64,000 nt of DNA from Phorcus lineatus (taxonomy: Eukaryota > Mollusca > Gastropoda > Trochida > Trochidae): assembly GCA_921293015.1 (NCBI GenBank), contig OV121087.1, positions 6,770,501-6,834,500 of the forward strand, read 5' to 3'. A program made the position numbers and the translations under genes. The notes beneath the pieces were generated by a model. It made no database searches, was not told the DNA's origin, and saw nothing but the letters and a program-made list of their open reading frames with translations. Numbering within the stretch: the first letter of the stretch is position 1; each line of letters starts with the position of its first letter. Shown here one piece after another: positions 37,250 through 52,097 of the stretch.

Positions 37250-40200
37250 GACTTTTACCTCCAATTTCCTTCATTTTTTCGTCTATAGTAAAAAAGAGAG
37301 TCTTTTTTATTGTTTAAATGGGATAAAAACATGACGATACATGGCTATTTAGGCGCTGAGTGTTAACGGGAAGGGGTTTGTGTTGGGGATGTGTGGGGGT
37401 GTGATGTAATGTGCGATTAGAATTAGATAAGGAAGGTGATTTCCTCTTCATTTAATATTTGTACTTTGTTAGATGTAACTCGTGGAATGGGTTATTTCCG
37501 GAAGTTTTGGGATGACAATGGATTCGAATCTCATTACGAACCTGAAAACTCAAACCTTTTTTACCAGATCATCTATTGAAACATTTCTTTGTTTTTCCGT
37601 ATAAAATATACTTCCTTAACTCAAAATAAAGTATACTTTCTCATATCCAAATATCAGTTTAAGACAAGCAGTGACCGATTTCTTTTGCTATGGTTTTCAT
37701 TTAAACCGAATACCTGTATCAAATACATGTTTTCCTTATTTTCAACATATATGGCTGAAACTTATAGAATTAAATCATATTGAGTATTTGAAACCTAACT
37801 TTTTTTAACGTTTGTTTATTTCCTATGACTAAAATTTATAACAATGATAAATACTTTGTAATGATTAAGAAATCCATAGCCTTTGCGTATGTTGATTTAA
37901 GATCATGTTTTGAAATAGGTTTAGGGTTAAAACGGGATAGTTCTTTTTATATTTACTGCATATATGTTTTCACAAAAACGTTAGCAAAATGAGTATCTTG
38001 TCAAATAAAGTAGAAAAACTCAAGGCACATGTACATTGATTAGTAACAGGCTTTTTTCCAATTTAAGTTCGGTTTGTATGTTGATGTATATCTAAAACAG
38101 TGTTAGAGCCTTCTAAAATGATTATTTAATTTCCTCACACATTTGTTCCAAGGGGGTAGACTCTGAAAACACTAACACAGATAAAAGGCACGTTGTATGC
38201 TACTGAAGTGTTGAAGCGTTTGTATGTATTTTCCTTTTACATTCAAATTAGTTTTAAAGATTTAAATCCGGAACACGTTATATTCATTAATGGGTCTGTT
38301 TCGTTAGATAACATCAGTGTTTGTAAAACCGTCATTATCCTTTTTTTTAAATCTGGCTTTCTTTATTCTTCTTATATAAAACTTTTCATAATAACTTATA
38401 ATTCATGGTAAATATCAAATTGAAATACAAGTTAACATGTTATGCATAAGTTTTACTTTGGTTTGATATATTCAAGTATCGATTTATCATTTTGTTGAAC
38501 CCCAGTTTTTAATGACATAAATAACATTTTCCCCCGTCACATACATTATGGTCATTCTGTTGCTTCCAAACATCTTTACTTACGTGGTTTTATAAAACAA
38601 ATATCGTATGAATTGCACAAAAATATCGCACACATAAAATATAAAAAACTCGATTCTTTTTAAGAAGAAATTAAACAATAAATATCATTTCTTGTCACAA
38701 CCATAATTCAAATGTTTCTTTGCATCGTATTTTATAACTTCAGAAGTAAAATAAGGACTAGTATGTATTCACAACAGTTACACAGGAAGTACCCATTAGG
38801 ATAAGAGGAGTAAGCTGTTATTCCTTCATGAAGTTCTTCTTCATTAGTTGCTACTGTTGTAGTCTAGTAAATGTCACAAGTATCTATCATATAATGAACT
38901 ATGATACAAGTTTGGGTAGTTATTCACCATAAATACCTGTCGGTATTAACATTCATTAAAACATCTGACAGTATGGTTCATAAATATTCATTTTTTAAAC
39001 GTCAATACTGTTATTTTCATCACGTCAGAATTTCTCGATGAAATATTATTTATATATTTACATACGCGAATACAAAAGACAAAATGACACTTGACCGGCT
39101 TTTGATCTGAGATCTATTAAATAACAAGAATGCATTCAACATAATACTCAACCAAATAAGTTAAGGACCACCGTTTTTAATATAATAGAAAAATACATTA
39201 ATATATACTATATATAATATACACATTTTAATATAATAAAAAATACATTAATATTGTGTATTTGATCGTCTCCATGATGCATAAATAATGAATATGAGCT
39301 TGTTTGTTGAGTGTTTAAACGTAATATCTTCTACATAGCCATGTCGATTAAATACTAAAAATTCTATAACGTAAAATCAGAATTAATCATTTTCATAAAC
39401 TTATTTGTCCATATTAAAATCCTTCTTTATCCCTGCAGTAAAGATTTGTCGGAGGTGAAAATTTACAATGACCTCGATGCTAAACAAATAAAAACGAAAG
39501 CCAGAGAAGTTCATTCTTATAAAAATCATTTCATTATATTGTTTTGAATTCATTTTTGTCAACTTGAATGTTTCTTTTTTTAAGATTTTTATGTCGGCAG
39601 GATAGTTAAGGAAGACTTTCATGAAATATTCACGGAGCAAGATAATTTATTATGGTGTTAATTACTTTATCTCACGACCGTGCCACGCTAGTTATCGTGT
39701 TAGCAAAAAATTCAATGTAAACAATGCAATTTTCTTCTATGACGTCCCTATTTAGACAGCGATGTCAAGTTTATAATGCTGTTAGGACTTGAAATGTTCC
39801 TTGAAGTGCGATAAAGTTGTGTATAAAAACAGGAATTTCCAATGATTGGAACAACTAATCACATGCAGCTACTAAACAAACGCTTTTCTTTTTCACTTTA
39901 AAACTTCCTACGCAAAACCAACATTTTTCGAAAAGTTGAATAAATCACCATTTCTTTGCAAATAATCAAAACTCATAGATCAATTTGTGAAGGAATTATG
40001 TTTACAATAGTCGAATTGTGGATTACCAGGAAGAATTTTGGCATTTCCCAAATGAGGCATGGGGTCAGAAATATAAAGTTGAGATCTTTTAATTTCTACA
40101 ATAAAATATCATTTAAACACATTTCGGAAACGTTTTGCTCAAAATAAACAACATGGGTTTATATTTAATGATATTATCAAAATCAGATATTTTAAAATGA

Positions 40201-43200
40201 CAATTTTCTAAAATAATCTGAAATCTGAGTTTTTGCATTTTGAACCCCAATCTTGAACCCTGCCAATAATTTCCTGATGGAGGAAATAAAGATGATGATA
40301 TCTTTTGGACGTATGATGCTTGAATAGGTCGATCTTAAGTGAACACCATTTACCTGATATTTGCTCTAAAATCACCTGTGATGATAATGAACTAGCATAA
40401 TAAATGCACGGTTAAGTATTACCTGAAAGTAAAAAAACGTAAAAACGCTGTTCCGAAATTAATAACTGCATCGTGAGTTGATGATATAAAAATTTGCTTG
40501 TTATGAGTTGTACTAGTATTTTTTCAATATCTACTAGTTCAGAGTTGTATTAAATAGATATATCAATACCTTCTAGTTCAAATTGTATTAAATAGGTATT
40601 CCAGTAACGTTAACTCTGAATTTTATATTCTTATTCCTGTTAGGATTACATCGACAAATATTTACTTCAGCAAACAGAAGAGACAAGGTCAAAAGATGAA
40701 GCGTCTTATAGAAAGACGAAATTATTACAAACGTGACACACCTAATGATATACCTATATCTTTTTTGATAACCTTCACGTAACAGAGATTAACAATTTTA
40801 CAAATATATTTTAGATTAAGTTTCTGAAAAGTTCCTATTGAAAGGATAAGTTTATTATTTCGTATAAAGTTATAAGTTTTTATAGGCATATCTGAATAAG
40901 ATATATCGCTGATTTAAATGTCAATGTTTTATCTTTTACAAATGTTAATGCATTTCGATAAATACAGTGATTTTAAACAACACTTAAAACCAATCATTTG
41001 ATATTTTCAAGCTTGTCACGCTTGGACAGGTTTATTATAATGATTATATCTAATCACGTTCTTTTATTGGCTCAAAATCGCTGTTTAATTAGTGAATATA
41101 ATCTGATCAAGATTTAATCACAATCGACAGAGCCGTTTATTATTTTTATGTCCTTGTTTAAATTTTCATCATGTGAAACTTTCAATATTGAAATAATAAA
41201 CGCCGAATTACACATATTGGCACATTAATTACACATTAGGAAGCATGCCTAAGTATTTTGTCGACACCTGAAGCTGAGCATGAAACTCGAACTTAATTCA
41301 GACTGAAACTGATTTAATTTGAAAATCAAATTATGATCGATAATTGGGAACTTAGTACAGTTTTTTTATTGACTTACTTAATGAAGAAGTTTTATTAAAA
41401 AAGGCAAAATCAAGAGGGTGCATAATACATTCATGCGAATGTTTTTTCACTGTTTGAAAATCAATTCAATGTTTTTGATACAGTAATAAGGATAAAACAG
41501 ATTGTATCTACATTTAAAAAATAATTCATGTACTTTCATTAAAAAGTTATTCACATCAAAGTTTCTGGCAATGCATGTATGTCATTCATCTATAAAATTG
41601 ACGTGCACAGGATAGTTGATTATTTGGCGAAGTTAATTATACCCAACAAGGCCATCATCTACAATAATAATCCAAGGCTTCTTCGCCATATCTTATATGT
41701 TATCAAGAGTTCTGCTTGAACAAAGAGCCCTTGATTGTTAGGGGAAACTTTAAAGTATTGAATAAACTTATGTCACTGTTAGTTTTGTCACGAGTTATGA
41801 AAACATTTTAGTTAGAAAATCAGAATTGCTTATCAATACTCATGGTTATTTACCTCAATGCTACCCACCTTTAAGTTTTCATTAAGAAATATAAACAGTT
41901 ATTCCATATTTTCTTCATCAAATATCGCACAATGAATACCAAATACAAAATGAGGATAAAAACGAAAAGCTTTGAAAATTTAGGTACAAATGTCAAATGG
42001 CAGTTTTTCAATTTGTTTTGCAGTCAAGTGATTTGTCCCTTATTTCGAATACCTTTAACGACGATAAAGCACCCAACAATGGTTACATCTTTCCATTAAT
42101 TATTCATTACGTATATTATACGAAATGCATTTGAAATATGAGCCTATATTGTTATCACCATTCCATTTCTTTATGTTTATTTCTGTAATTTCTGTTTTGA
42201 GTTGTGGAGGATGAACAGACTGCAAACCATACTCGTTGACTAAGGAGAAAAGCTGAAATTTGCAGTTCTTACCATTTTTAAATGCTTCTTCCATGTTAAA
42301 GCTTTGAAGTCCTAAAGATACTTATAGCGTATGTATTTGAATTCAAACTAGATTTCTAATTACCAAATTGTATAGATTTAAAAGTAATGATAGTTTTTCA
42401 AGTTACAACTGTGCAAATAATTAGCAGTATAAGGATCAAATATCTATAATATCATAAATGATAAGGATCTGCATACCCAATCATTTTTTTCTAATGTAAA
42501 TGGTTCATAATAAATTGATTAGGTAAATATTAATGTAAAATTAATTGTACGTAAAATTCATTAAATTCGTATGAATCTTAACTTATAACTGTATATCACA
42601 AATGCAGGATAATTTATAATATGTATATAGAGCATTTATGATATAATTGTGAATCTCTCTTTTTATTTCATTATTTATTTATGCGTTTTTAGATCTGTAT
42701 AAAGATTACACATCCTAACAATATTCCGTTTTGAAGACATCAACAACTCAGGTTGTTTTTAACAAGGGCAATATCTGGCATTTAAGCCAATGACCTCTTG
42801 CTATATACGAAGGTTTTCAGAAATTAACAATTGTGTCTTATATTGATGAAGCATGCCTTTCCTTAAATGGTCTTTCCCATGACTTCACTTCAGTGATGTT
42901 GAACTGATATTTAAAGATATTATTGCAACACAGACTGATATTCATATTGTTACATCTTCCCTTTGCATTGTGAAGACGATGCATTTTCTTATAATGAACT
43001 GGTATGTTAAATTCTTTTTTTCGACACGAAATAAACTTAAAGTATAATCTGAAATAATTTTGGCTCAAACATATCCAATAATGACGTTGATACTTAGTAG
43101 AATGGATTAAACAGTTTCATATGTTGCAATGATATAATCCAGCACCTCATAAAATGTAAATACTAAATATTTGATCAAGCAATGGTAGATGATTGAAAGG

Positions 43201-46020
43201 TCCCATCTCTCTCATGACTTGGGAAGACGATGGACATTGCTCAGGGTATCTGATTGATAGGGAAATACACCATCACTGCTCTGTCTTTCTTTCTCACGAG
43301 TCGATCCCTTTACGGGCTGTTACCAGGTGAATTATTAATCCAGGTAATTAAGAAGATCTCACTTAAATGGGCTTTCTCGTTTATTGCCGAATTGAGTATG
43401 GGAGATGTGGACTGACAGGTGACTAACGTAGACCATGTTGTTGCATACCCGCATAATACTACTAACAATTGAAATGGGCTGTGGTATGCATCAATTTGAA
43501 TATAAGGAATATCTTGGTTTATTATTTGTTATTGATTCGCGTAATTCAAAATTATTGAAAACAGAGACGGTAGTTTTTAGATTTAAAACAGAATTAATTA
43601 TCATGGTATAATAGCTGCACATATCTAAGCTAATGTCATTTGAAATGGTATATTGAAATAAGAGGTATGGCAATATGATGACAATTTCATTGTTAAAATG
43701 AAATTGATATGAGGATTTTGGCATATCGGTGGCTGGTTATATCTATGTGTCTCTTTGATGGTTATAGCCGAAAATTTCAACATGCAAAATAATAAAAGTA
43801 TTTTGTCTTTGTTTGATAATAAATCTTCCAACTTCTCGGTTTGATTTCTCGTTTTCATACATATGTTTTGTTTAGTTTGGAGACCCAATTATGGTGTCAT
43901 AAGTACATATTTGGTTGCATCTGTATGTATCTACAGTTATTGAATAAGTTTGGTTGTGCTGGAGTTTGATGAAGATTACCATCATAATATATTCGCTGAT
44001 TATGGTAATGGTGATGATGGGGATGTTGCTGCTGGTGACAGTGACGATATCATGATGGTATGAGGAAATGTCCAATCTCATTAAAATATGATTAAACTGT
44101 GCCGTACTACGTGACGCAGATCATGGATAAATCTGAGTAACGTTAGGTAGTGCAGCAAATTTAATGTTTTATTTCATTTTATTTCACTTATACTTGGTGA
44201 TGTTCGAAATTCTGAAGTTGTTAGTTACTTTACTTTAAAGAAATGTGGGTGATTGTTGCGACAGAGGATGGATGTAATGCTCATGCATGAATTAGTGCAG
44301 ACTAATGGTAACATCAACTACTACAATTACGTCGACCACAAAGATGATTATCCTGTCTGAATTGTAGGCTCAGAAATACGTATAATTAATACATTAGTGA
44401 AATGCAATATTTAAGTTTTTCATTCAATTAATCATCTTAGACATCTTTATTATGACATTGCATTCAAGTTGTTTGATCTTTGTTTATAATGTAGTAACTA
44501 AATGCCCAGTAAGTGTCAGTTGTCGTGGCTCATTACTTGTATACCACTCGCTCTCGCTCCGTGATTCCAGAATTCTGCTATGTGCCTCAAAAGTTGAATG
44601 TTCACTATCACTATCCTCTTATCTTGGAAATGTGGTTTAGAGCTATCTAAATAATATGTTTCACGTCGCCATCATTAAAGTTTTTGTTAATCCCCTCATT
44701 GACACGATCTTTAATGTTAATTATAGTAACTTACATTAACAGCATTTCTTATTTGAAATAAATTACATTTACAATTACACACCACAATAGTAACAAGTTA
44801 AAACCAAACATATAATAAGCCACTGAAAGCTAAATGTCAAGATGTTGTCACCTTATGGTCGTAATTGACATTTAAAGTCAAACCAACTAATTTGATGTAT
44901 GTTTAAGAATGTCAGATTGCTGTGCTGAATATTTTATTAAGAAATATTTTCTTTTGACAAGCTAATGAAAATTTAAAGTTACATGCTTTCAAATCGTTGT
45001 CGTGTAAAGAAAAAATGATCCGAGAAGTTTCCAATTAAAGGTGAACTAGACAACGAGGAAGAGAAATCCAGACCTGAATATGTAATGTAACGATAGTTCT
45101 TGTTTGGGGACATCTGATTGATCAAAAGTCATAAATATATTCTTTTTAACAAATGTTTATCTAGATAATTTCTGTTGAATTCGAGGCATGGTTGTAATCG
45201 ACGAGTTGACCTGAACAATGAATAATTGTTTGACTATAAAGAACTGGGAAAAAAATGAAAATTACAGTTGACAATGATGATGATAATCATTACTAAAAGG
45301 AACAATATCACGGATTAAGGTGAATATGATGATCTCACAAAACAAAAAATAATTTTTCGAATTGCAAGAAGAAGTTCTAAAACTTCATATTCAACTAAGC
45401 TATGCGAATCCATTTCCCCAATGCATATAATTAAAAGGTGCTCACACTAAAATGGCGAGCAATGATTTTTGGGGGTGTTCCCACCATGCCAGTTGGCCAA
45501 TTTCACCATTCAAAATCATAGAGGCGTGATAATCCGTGATCAATAAGGGATTAACTTATAGTCTGTTTCAGGCAAATGCTTTACAATATGTAACATAATT
45601 CAATAATCAAATTTTTGTTTGACACTTGATAATTTCTTTGAAGACTACGGATGATCGGGTTGAGTAATGCGTTGTTTGACCCTCTGAAGATAATACATTT
45701 GGCATAAAATGCTTATTGGTGAAAAGTTGAAGAAAATGTTTTAAAAAACATGTTCATGAAAATATAGCGTATTGAATCTGCACTTGTAGAAATAAGATGT
45801 TGGATGTTATTCATTATGAAAGCTTATATCATGACGATATCATCATCGTTGCATTTATAGCTTCGCTGTTTGATAACTTCCTGTCCACCTTCGACGATGG
45901 TATGCGTCAATGGCGTAATTTAGGACACTATCCTTTTACAAACGAACTTTTAATAAGTCTTTATAATATAGTAACTATATCTGAGTAGTCACCAGTATGT
46001 AACACGAAATAGTGGTTAAG
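37250..46020. other. No gene seen; AT-rich desert
   Basis: Only short unsupported frames. Small local duplications occur at about 39175-39260 (TAATATAATA..AAATACATTAATAT twice) and about 40505-40610 (CTAGTTCA..TTGTATTAAATAG twice). Confidence 0.5.
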
Positions 46021-46495
46021 TTGGTATCAAACCCATCCCTCAGAAACAGTGTCTATATACATCTAATAGTTCTGGGGTTAGGAGAGCTTTCTGTTTTATT
46101 TAACACCTATACCATATGTGACATATGTGGGATCCCTCGATATGTCCCTATGGCAAAAAACCTAGCTTTCTTTTAATCATAAACTCAAAAAGATGGTCCT
46201 CTATGAGGTAGGGTAAAAATAATGGCACACGCCCATGGCGTTAAGAAGGAAAGGTAACTCTCATCGTCATCATAAGAAAATGAAAACCAGAAGATGTTCC
46301 TAATAAGGTAAAACGTCTCTTCTATTGGAAGTCAAGTTTTTGTGAAACCATACTTGATATGATTTTGGTCGTCTATAAAGATATATGATAGTTTTGAGGT
46401 TAGAAGAAGTACCTCTTAAAATGACACGGATATATACCTTTGTGACAAATGTATGTTTTCCCCAATAAGTCTCCATGGCAACGAACAGATCTTCG
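46021..46495. repeat. Diverged tandem duplication, about 320-bp period
   Basis: 46051-46170 and 46371-46490 share, in order, GTCTATA, TAGTT.TG.GGTTAG, a CCTATACC/TATATACC block, ATATGT/AAATGTATG, ATATGTCCCTATGGCAA/TAAGTCTCCATGGCAAC. Substitutions are many. Confidence 0.5.
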
Positions 46496-48091
46496 ATGAA
46501 TAAAATATAAGCTACCATGATTAGTATTATGTTTGATACTGTAACATAAGCCGATAGGGAGGCTGATCATTATTATGATGCATGTAGAATAGCCCCGGTC
46601 GTACTTTTACAATGAACACTGTGTATGCCACCTATCAGCATTGTCGTAGAGCAATTTGTCGTGCAAATTATCATATAATCAGTCAGTAATGGGATTTATC
46701 TGTGACATATATTTTTGTGATCTAGAGTGGAGATATCCTTAATTTTCTCTTTAACGAGTGTCATCATAAATCTTCACTGGTTGGTAGTCTGAACTACTTT
46801 CAGATTAATTTTTTCGTTATATGAAATTCTAAATTCGTGATTATGAATTATATTACAGATGTAATACTTCAAGGAGTTGAATGCTAAGATTATTCTATTT
46901 ATGATTTACCCTTGAAGCTTTATGACATTGACCTGGTATTTGACAAACTCTTAACAGTCATCTTACTTTCCACAAAACGAGGTTTAACACCAACATATTC
47001 AAAATTCAAGTGTTATATGGATTAAATTATGAACTACCAAATGCTTATGATGACTTATGATGATCCTAAATACTAATGTTGAATATTGTATAGATGTTCT
47101 TGTCATTTATCATAATCAAATATCGTAAAATGACTCTAGAAATTATGATTTCCAAGTTACTCTAAGACTTGTCTACCTTGCATGGGTAGATTGTGGCTAC
47201 TACATCTTAAACGACAAAGATAACGAGAACTAGTCTGTCAGTAAGAATCTTACGTCATTGGAGCGCACGTGGAAAACATGGGTGGCATGATTCACGTAAA
47301 ATTGGCTGTCAGTATGCGTAAAAATGGCACCAGATTGGATAAATTTGCAGCATTGTGACGTCATTTATGGATTCATATGGAGAATACATGGGGAGAGTTG
47401 GATTCATAATTAAAAAAAGAATCAACTCGCCTATTCGATTTGTTGATTATTTTAACGAATCCACACATTCTCATGTATTCGCCCTTCCTTAAAATGTTAC
47501 CAATATTGCTGAAACTGAAGGTGGGAGAAGCTTATTCTTCATATAGAGCATTATTATTTTTGGTAACAGTTTTATCATTTTTCGATTTTTTATTCATTTA
47601 TGCGATTTTATTAGCTATGTTTATGATAATAATTCTTCTCAATAAAATATAAAGATCGCTGCATATGTATATACATGTAGATAAACATCGTAGTTGTAAT
47701 CGTATAATGATAAGAAATACCAAGAGGCATAACTCTTGGTTTGATAGTATTTTTCTTTTAATGTTTAATTAACAAGTGTATATTTGTTACTCCTCTAATA
47801 TCACTGAGTATTTTTATTGAATAATTTAAGAAATATGTATTAATCAAAGATAAGAAAAACTAGTGTGACTATAACTACTCCGCTTGATACTTTCACGTTA
47901 ATAAAGAATACTTATCTCGAGAACAAAACGTATGTTTCCTAATTGAGGAATAAGTTTAAAACTGGAAATATGGATCATTTCTTAGATATCATATTGAATA
48001 AAGATTTGAATTGTACATTTCTGTAACGACAATACGAGGGGTGTCCTATATTCATTCTCTCTTAGTCCAATGGTTCACATTTTATGTGAAC
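46496..48091. other. No gene seen
   Basis: AT-rich. The hydrophobic open frame at 47440-47652 has no support beyond its length. Confidence 0.45.
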
Positions 48092-48240
48092 ATGTTGTTA
48101 ATAAAAGAACTGCAAGGTACAGCATTACACAAGAGGCCCAAAATGAAACATATGTACAGTAATAAGCAAAGTCACAGTACATATGTTTCATTTTGGGCCT
48201 TGTTTAATGCTATTACCTGCAGTTCTTATATTAACAACAT
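48092..48240. mobile_element. Long hairpin element (about 65-bp arms, 19-nt loop)
   Basis: Arms 48092-48157 and 48177-48240 are inverses with few mismatches (ATGTTGTTAATA..., GGCCCAAAATGAAACATATG / CATATGTTTCATTTTGGGCC). The arms are much longer than an animal pre-miRNA stem, so a foldback transposon is more likely. Confidence 0.8.
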
Positions 48241-51200
48241 ATTCAAAGAAATGTGGTGTGATTTCAAGCCGCAATTACTTATCAAATATTTGGATTGCTT
48301 GATTGAGATTTTGTTATGATTAACACACAAATTTTAGTTTTACAAAATATTTAGATCGCTCGATTGAGATTTTGTTGGGGGTTGTTTGGAAGGACACATA
48401 TATTTTAGTCTTACAAAATTTCATGACATTTACGCTTTTTTATCATATGGCGATAACTGACACCCGTGAGACCATTCGATTTCAATATTTAGTGTGAACC
48501 TTTGGCATCATGTGATGCATGAGACACAGTCGTGATGACATGATAGGTAGTGTTTGGCAAAGAAGCCGATTTCATAAATGTAAAGGGGAGAGAAGCTGTA
48601 AGTTGTATGTAGTTTTTAATCGCATGTTTGTGTGAATCAACGTCTTTAATTCATTCAAATGAACTTCTATCTATGTCATACACTCTAATACTGACTTGAA
48701 TATTTTGATTCCAAAACACTGTTATATATTTATTGCCTATTTGGAAGTTTATGATGGTACCACTGTACGAGATCAAACAACAACAACAACAACAACAACA
48801 GGGATCATTATTCTGAAATATATCAAAACCAAGTTGAAAGATTATACGAGTAAACTTAAAATATGAAAACAGCTTCATTTGTATCGTTTTCTACTTGAAG
48901 CCCATTACTTATAGAACACTCATTGTGAATGGACAAATATGTTTGAAGAGGGTGATACAAGACATATATATGCATGTTATGGGCCTAAACATAATGGGGC
49001 AAACTTTTTCAAATAATGAAATTTATCTGACGTCTTTGAGAGACATTTAAAACCTGTCTAGATGAATGATGAAGAGTTATATTTCAAACTTCTTTACTGA
49101 AACAATATGGTGCTTCAGTGAAGATGTTAACACTGTTATCAAATGAAACGTCGCACTCTTGCACTAAAGAAGTCAGAAATCCATATAACTCTTCCTCATT
49201 TAACATTATCTGTATCGAATAGGTTAATTTTATAGTTGCTGTTCTATTTTCACACATTGAATAAAGTTACCAGTCATGTATGTGTCAAATGTAGAAGACA
49301 AAACTCAGGACACCTGAGATTGATGTTCCAATCAACCACTATGCCTTTCAAACTTTCAAAAACTCAGGTAATATTTTATTTAAGACAGAAGCTCGTAATT
49401 CCCTTGGGTGTCGTGGAAAACGCTATCAATAAACGCTGTATGTGATTGACTGACTCCGTGCTGAAAGGAGAGAACGCGGTCATGTGGAGTTAGGAGATAT
49501 AGATCGTATTTAAAAAAGACGAACAGCGTCCGTATATAGTCAACATGTACGCTTGACGCCAAACATGGTATCAAGCCCGAGAAGGGGAAATGGAAGAGAT
49601 GTGAAATAATAATGAGTATATTGTGTCAAGTGCTCGGTTTGGGGATCTGGTAAATAACCCGTGCATTGGTACTTAGTCTCAATGAACAGAAGCTGTGAAA
49701 TATTCATACACGACACCAATGACGCTTGACGGAATCATAGAGCCTTTGGCGACGTTGAGCGGTGGCAAGTCGAGTTTTTCAAACTTGCGACTGTGACACA
49801 AAAGCAGTATATATTATTCATATTAATGATCGTCATCCCCGCTTGTTACGAGGCCAGGCTGATAATAACATTTAACATTGTCCTATGAGTTTTGAACGTC
49901 AGCCGTGGCTTGGAAACTCGACGTCAGATTGTTACAGAGTTGCATGATGAATGATGCTCAAGGGGAGATAACTCGAGTAGCGTCGGGGGACATCATGGCG
50001 ATATAGAGAAAGTAGATAAGCGAAATGCATCTCTTTGATTTCATCCCCTGATTGTCTGTATCGATCAGTCACAGTCAGTTGGCGTCGTTACCTGTTTTAA
50101 GTATCATGGGAACTCTATATTTGACATTCTGTAAGCTTGGGAGTTACATTATAATCTTTCATTTGAAAATTGATAAAAAGAAGGCTCTTTGTGTTGTACT
50201 CTACGATAGACTTGCATTGATGTAAAATACTTTTTAAAACATATACTGTTCTCTTGTATTTAAAACATTTTTTAAAATTCTATTATATTCACAATATGGT
50301 GAAGGATGTTTGCAAAACTGTGGCATGCTCTAAATTTTAAACAAGTGATGTTAGATTTCTTTTTCATATCATATCTTTACTTTCCTCTTTTCATTTTGAT
50401 TGTTTTAACATCATGTACATTTACAAAGCCATAATAAGTAAATATAAACAGAAATACCTTTCAGTTTTGATCTTTTTTTATATTTGACGAATATTTGTAA
50501 ATTATTTCTTAAACCAGGGAATTGTTTGCTGTGACTATCTATAAAACCATGTCAAATCTGAATAGGTAAAGAAAGTAGTATAAGACATCTTTGTCATACA
50601 ATATTTTTCCATCTTTTGTTCTTTTATAACGAATTCTCATCGATTTTGTAACATTACAACTGCATACAAAATTTAAGTCATAAATTATTTGTTTTTAAAA
50701 GAATTTTTTTTCTTTTCTTTCTTTTTTTTCGCCACCATTAAGTTTACCTTACAACTCTTCGTTTCTTCAAACATTTTTGACACAAACTTTAAATTTTTAA
50801 ACTAAAATTCATATATACAATAGAAATAGAGCTTTTGCAGAAAAAATCATTGTGTAACATAAGTTTGCTAAATATATTTAAGTCATGCTTACAAATTTCA
50901 CTATTCTTGATTATTGCGTTATTTGCTTTTCTTTTGAAACCTCTTATTATTCTATAAAGACAAATAGATGAAATGTTTTAAATAAATTATTCAAAAAAAT
51001 AGATTTAATTAAAGTATACTCCAGAGAGACATAAAGCTTAGTTTGACAGGATCCGTTGGATTTCTACTTTCTAGAAATTAATAGGAATTTAACCAATCGT
51101 CTTGATCTAAGTTATTATTTGGCTTCGATATCACTGGAACGAGCCACAGTTATACAGAATGCGTGTTAAGTTTCTCTTCACTTCTGTTTACAACGTTTGA

Positions 51201-51495
51201 TAGAGTTTCATAATTTTATAATACGATTTCAATATCAAGTGCCTAATGAATATATAATGACATCGTCCCTATTAAAAGGCTTTTTCTCCTGGATGCAACG
51301 TAAACATGTTACAATTTTACATTGGTACAACAGGAAAACGAATCTTAACCCCAATTCGAAAAAATGCAACTTGATCTCTCATGTCTTCATGCCCTCTCGT
51401 TATGATGTTATATGTTACACTATTCAAGCGCATGGCAATATGTATATCGTGATATATTAACATGTATTTATCTGATTCTTGAACTTATGTTCCCA

Positions 51496-51533
<38 letters not shown>

Positions 51534-52097
51534 GTTAAACTAGAGATGAAACAAGGCCAAAACGTTTAGACACAGTGTTAATGTATTATTACAACTTCCT
51601 TTTTGAAAGTAATTAAGCTTAATTCATAATTTCTTATCTGCGATCTGCAACTTCCTTTGAACCAGCGCAATACAGGCAATTTTAGATTTTTTATTTGCTT
51701 TATATAACCTTTATAGTATTACGTATTTATAAAAGTGTAGTTACTTCTCATCGAAACAAAACAGCCGCCCCAAATGTGAAACTACTGTTAGCTCGTGGTA
51801 TAGTACAGAAGAAACAATAGAACGCTTCACCTTCTTCCATTATCCTTACATATACAAGGCCTTTCCAATCTATACCATGTATCTGCCTCACTGGGAACCT
51901 TGGTAGTATTGGGAATTAATAATTTACAAAACACACAATCAGATAAGATAAGATAATAAGACAGTCACGTCGTGATTAGTCGATTTCTCATGTCTGGGTA
52001 TAAGACAAGGTTATTGAGTTTATAGCAATCGAACACAGTCAATATCATGTGGAAAATACGTTTTGTAGCCTATCAATTTATAACGTTATAGATAGAT
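48241..52097. other. No gene seen; complex island at 49.6-50.1 kb
   Basis: Mostly AT-rich, with an (ACA)n tract at about 48776-48800 and a (TA)n tract at about 51500-51530. The stretch 49600-50100 is less AT-rich and non-repetitive and could be regulatory, but it shows no coding frame. Confidence 0.45.

Noticed and set aside
47440-47652. Hydrophobic 70-aa frame as a small membrane protein
   Set aside because: AT-rich DNA readily gives Leu/Ile/Phe-rich frames; no homology, conservation or splice support was seen.
48092-48240. microRNA precursor
   Set aside because: The arms are about 65 bp, well beyond an animal pre-miRNA, and no known miRNA seed was recognised.
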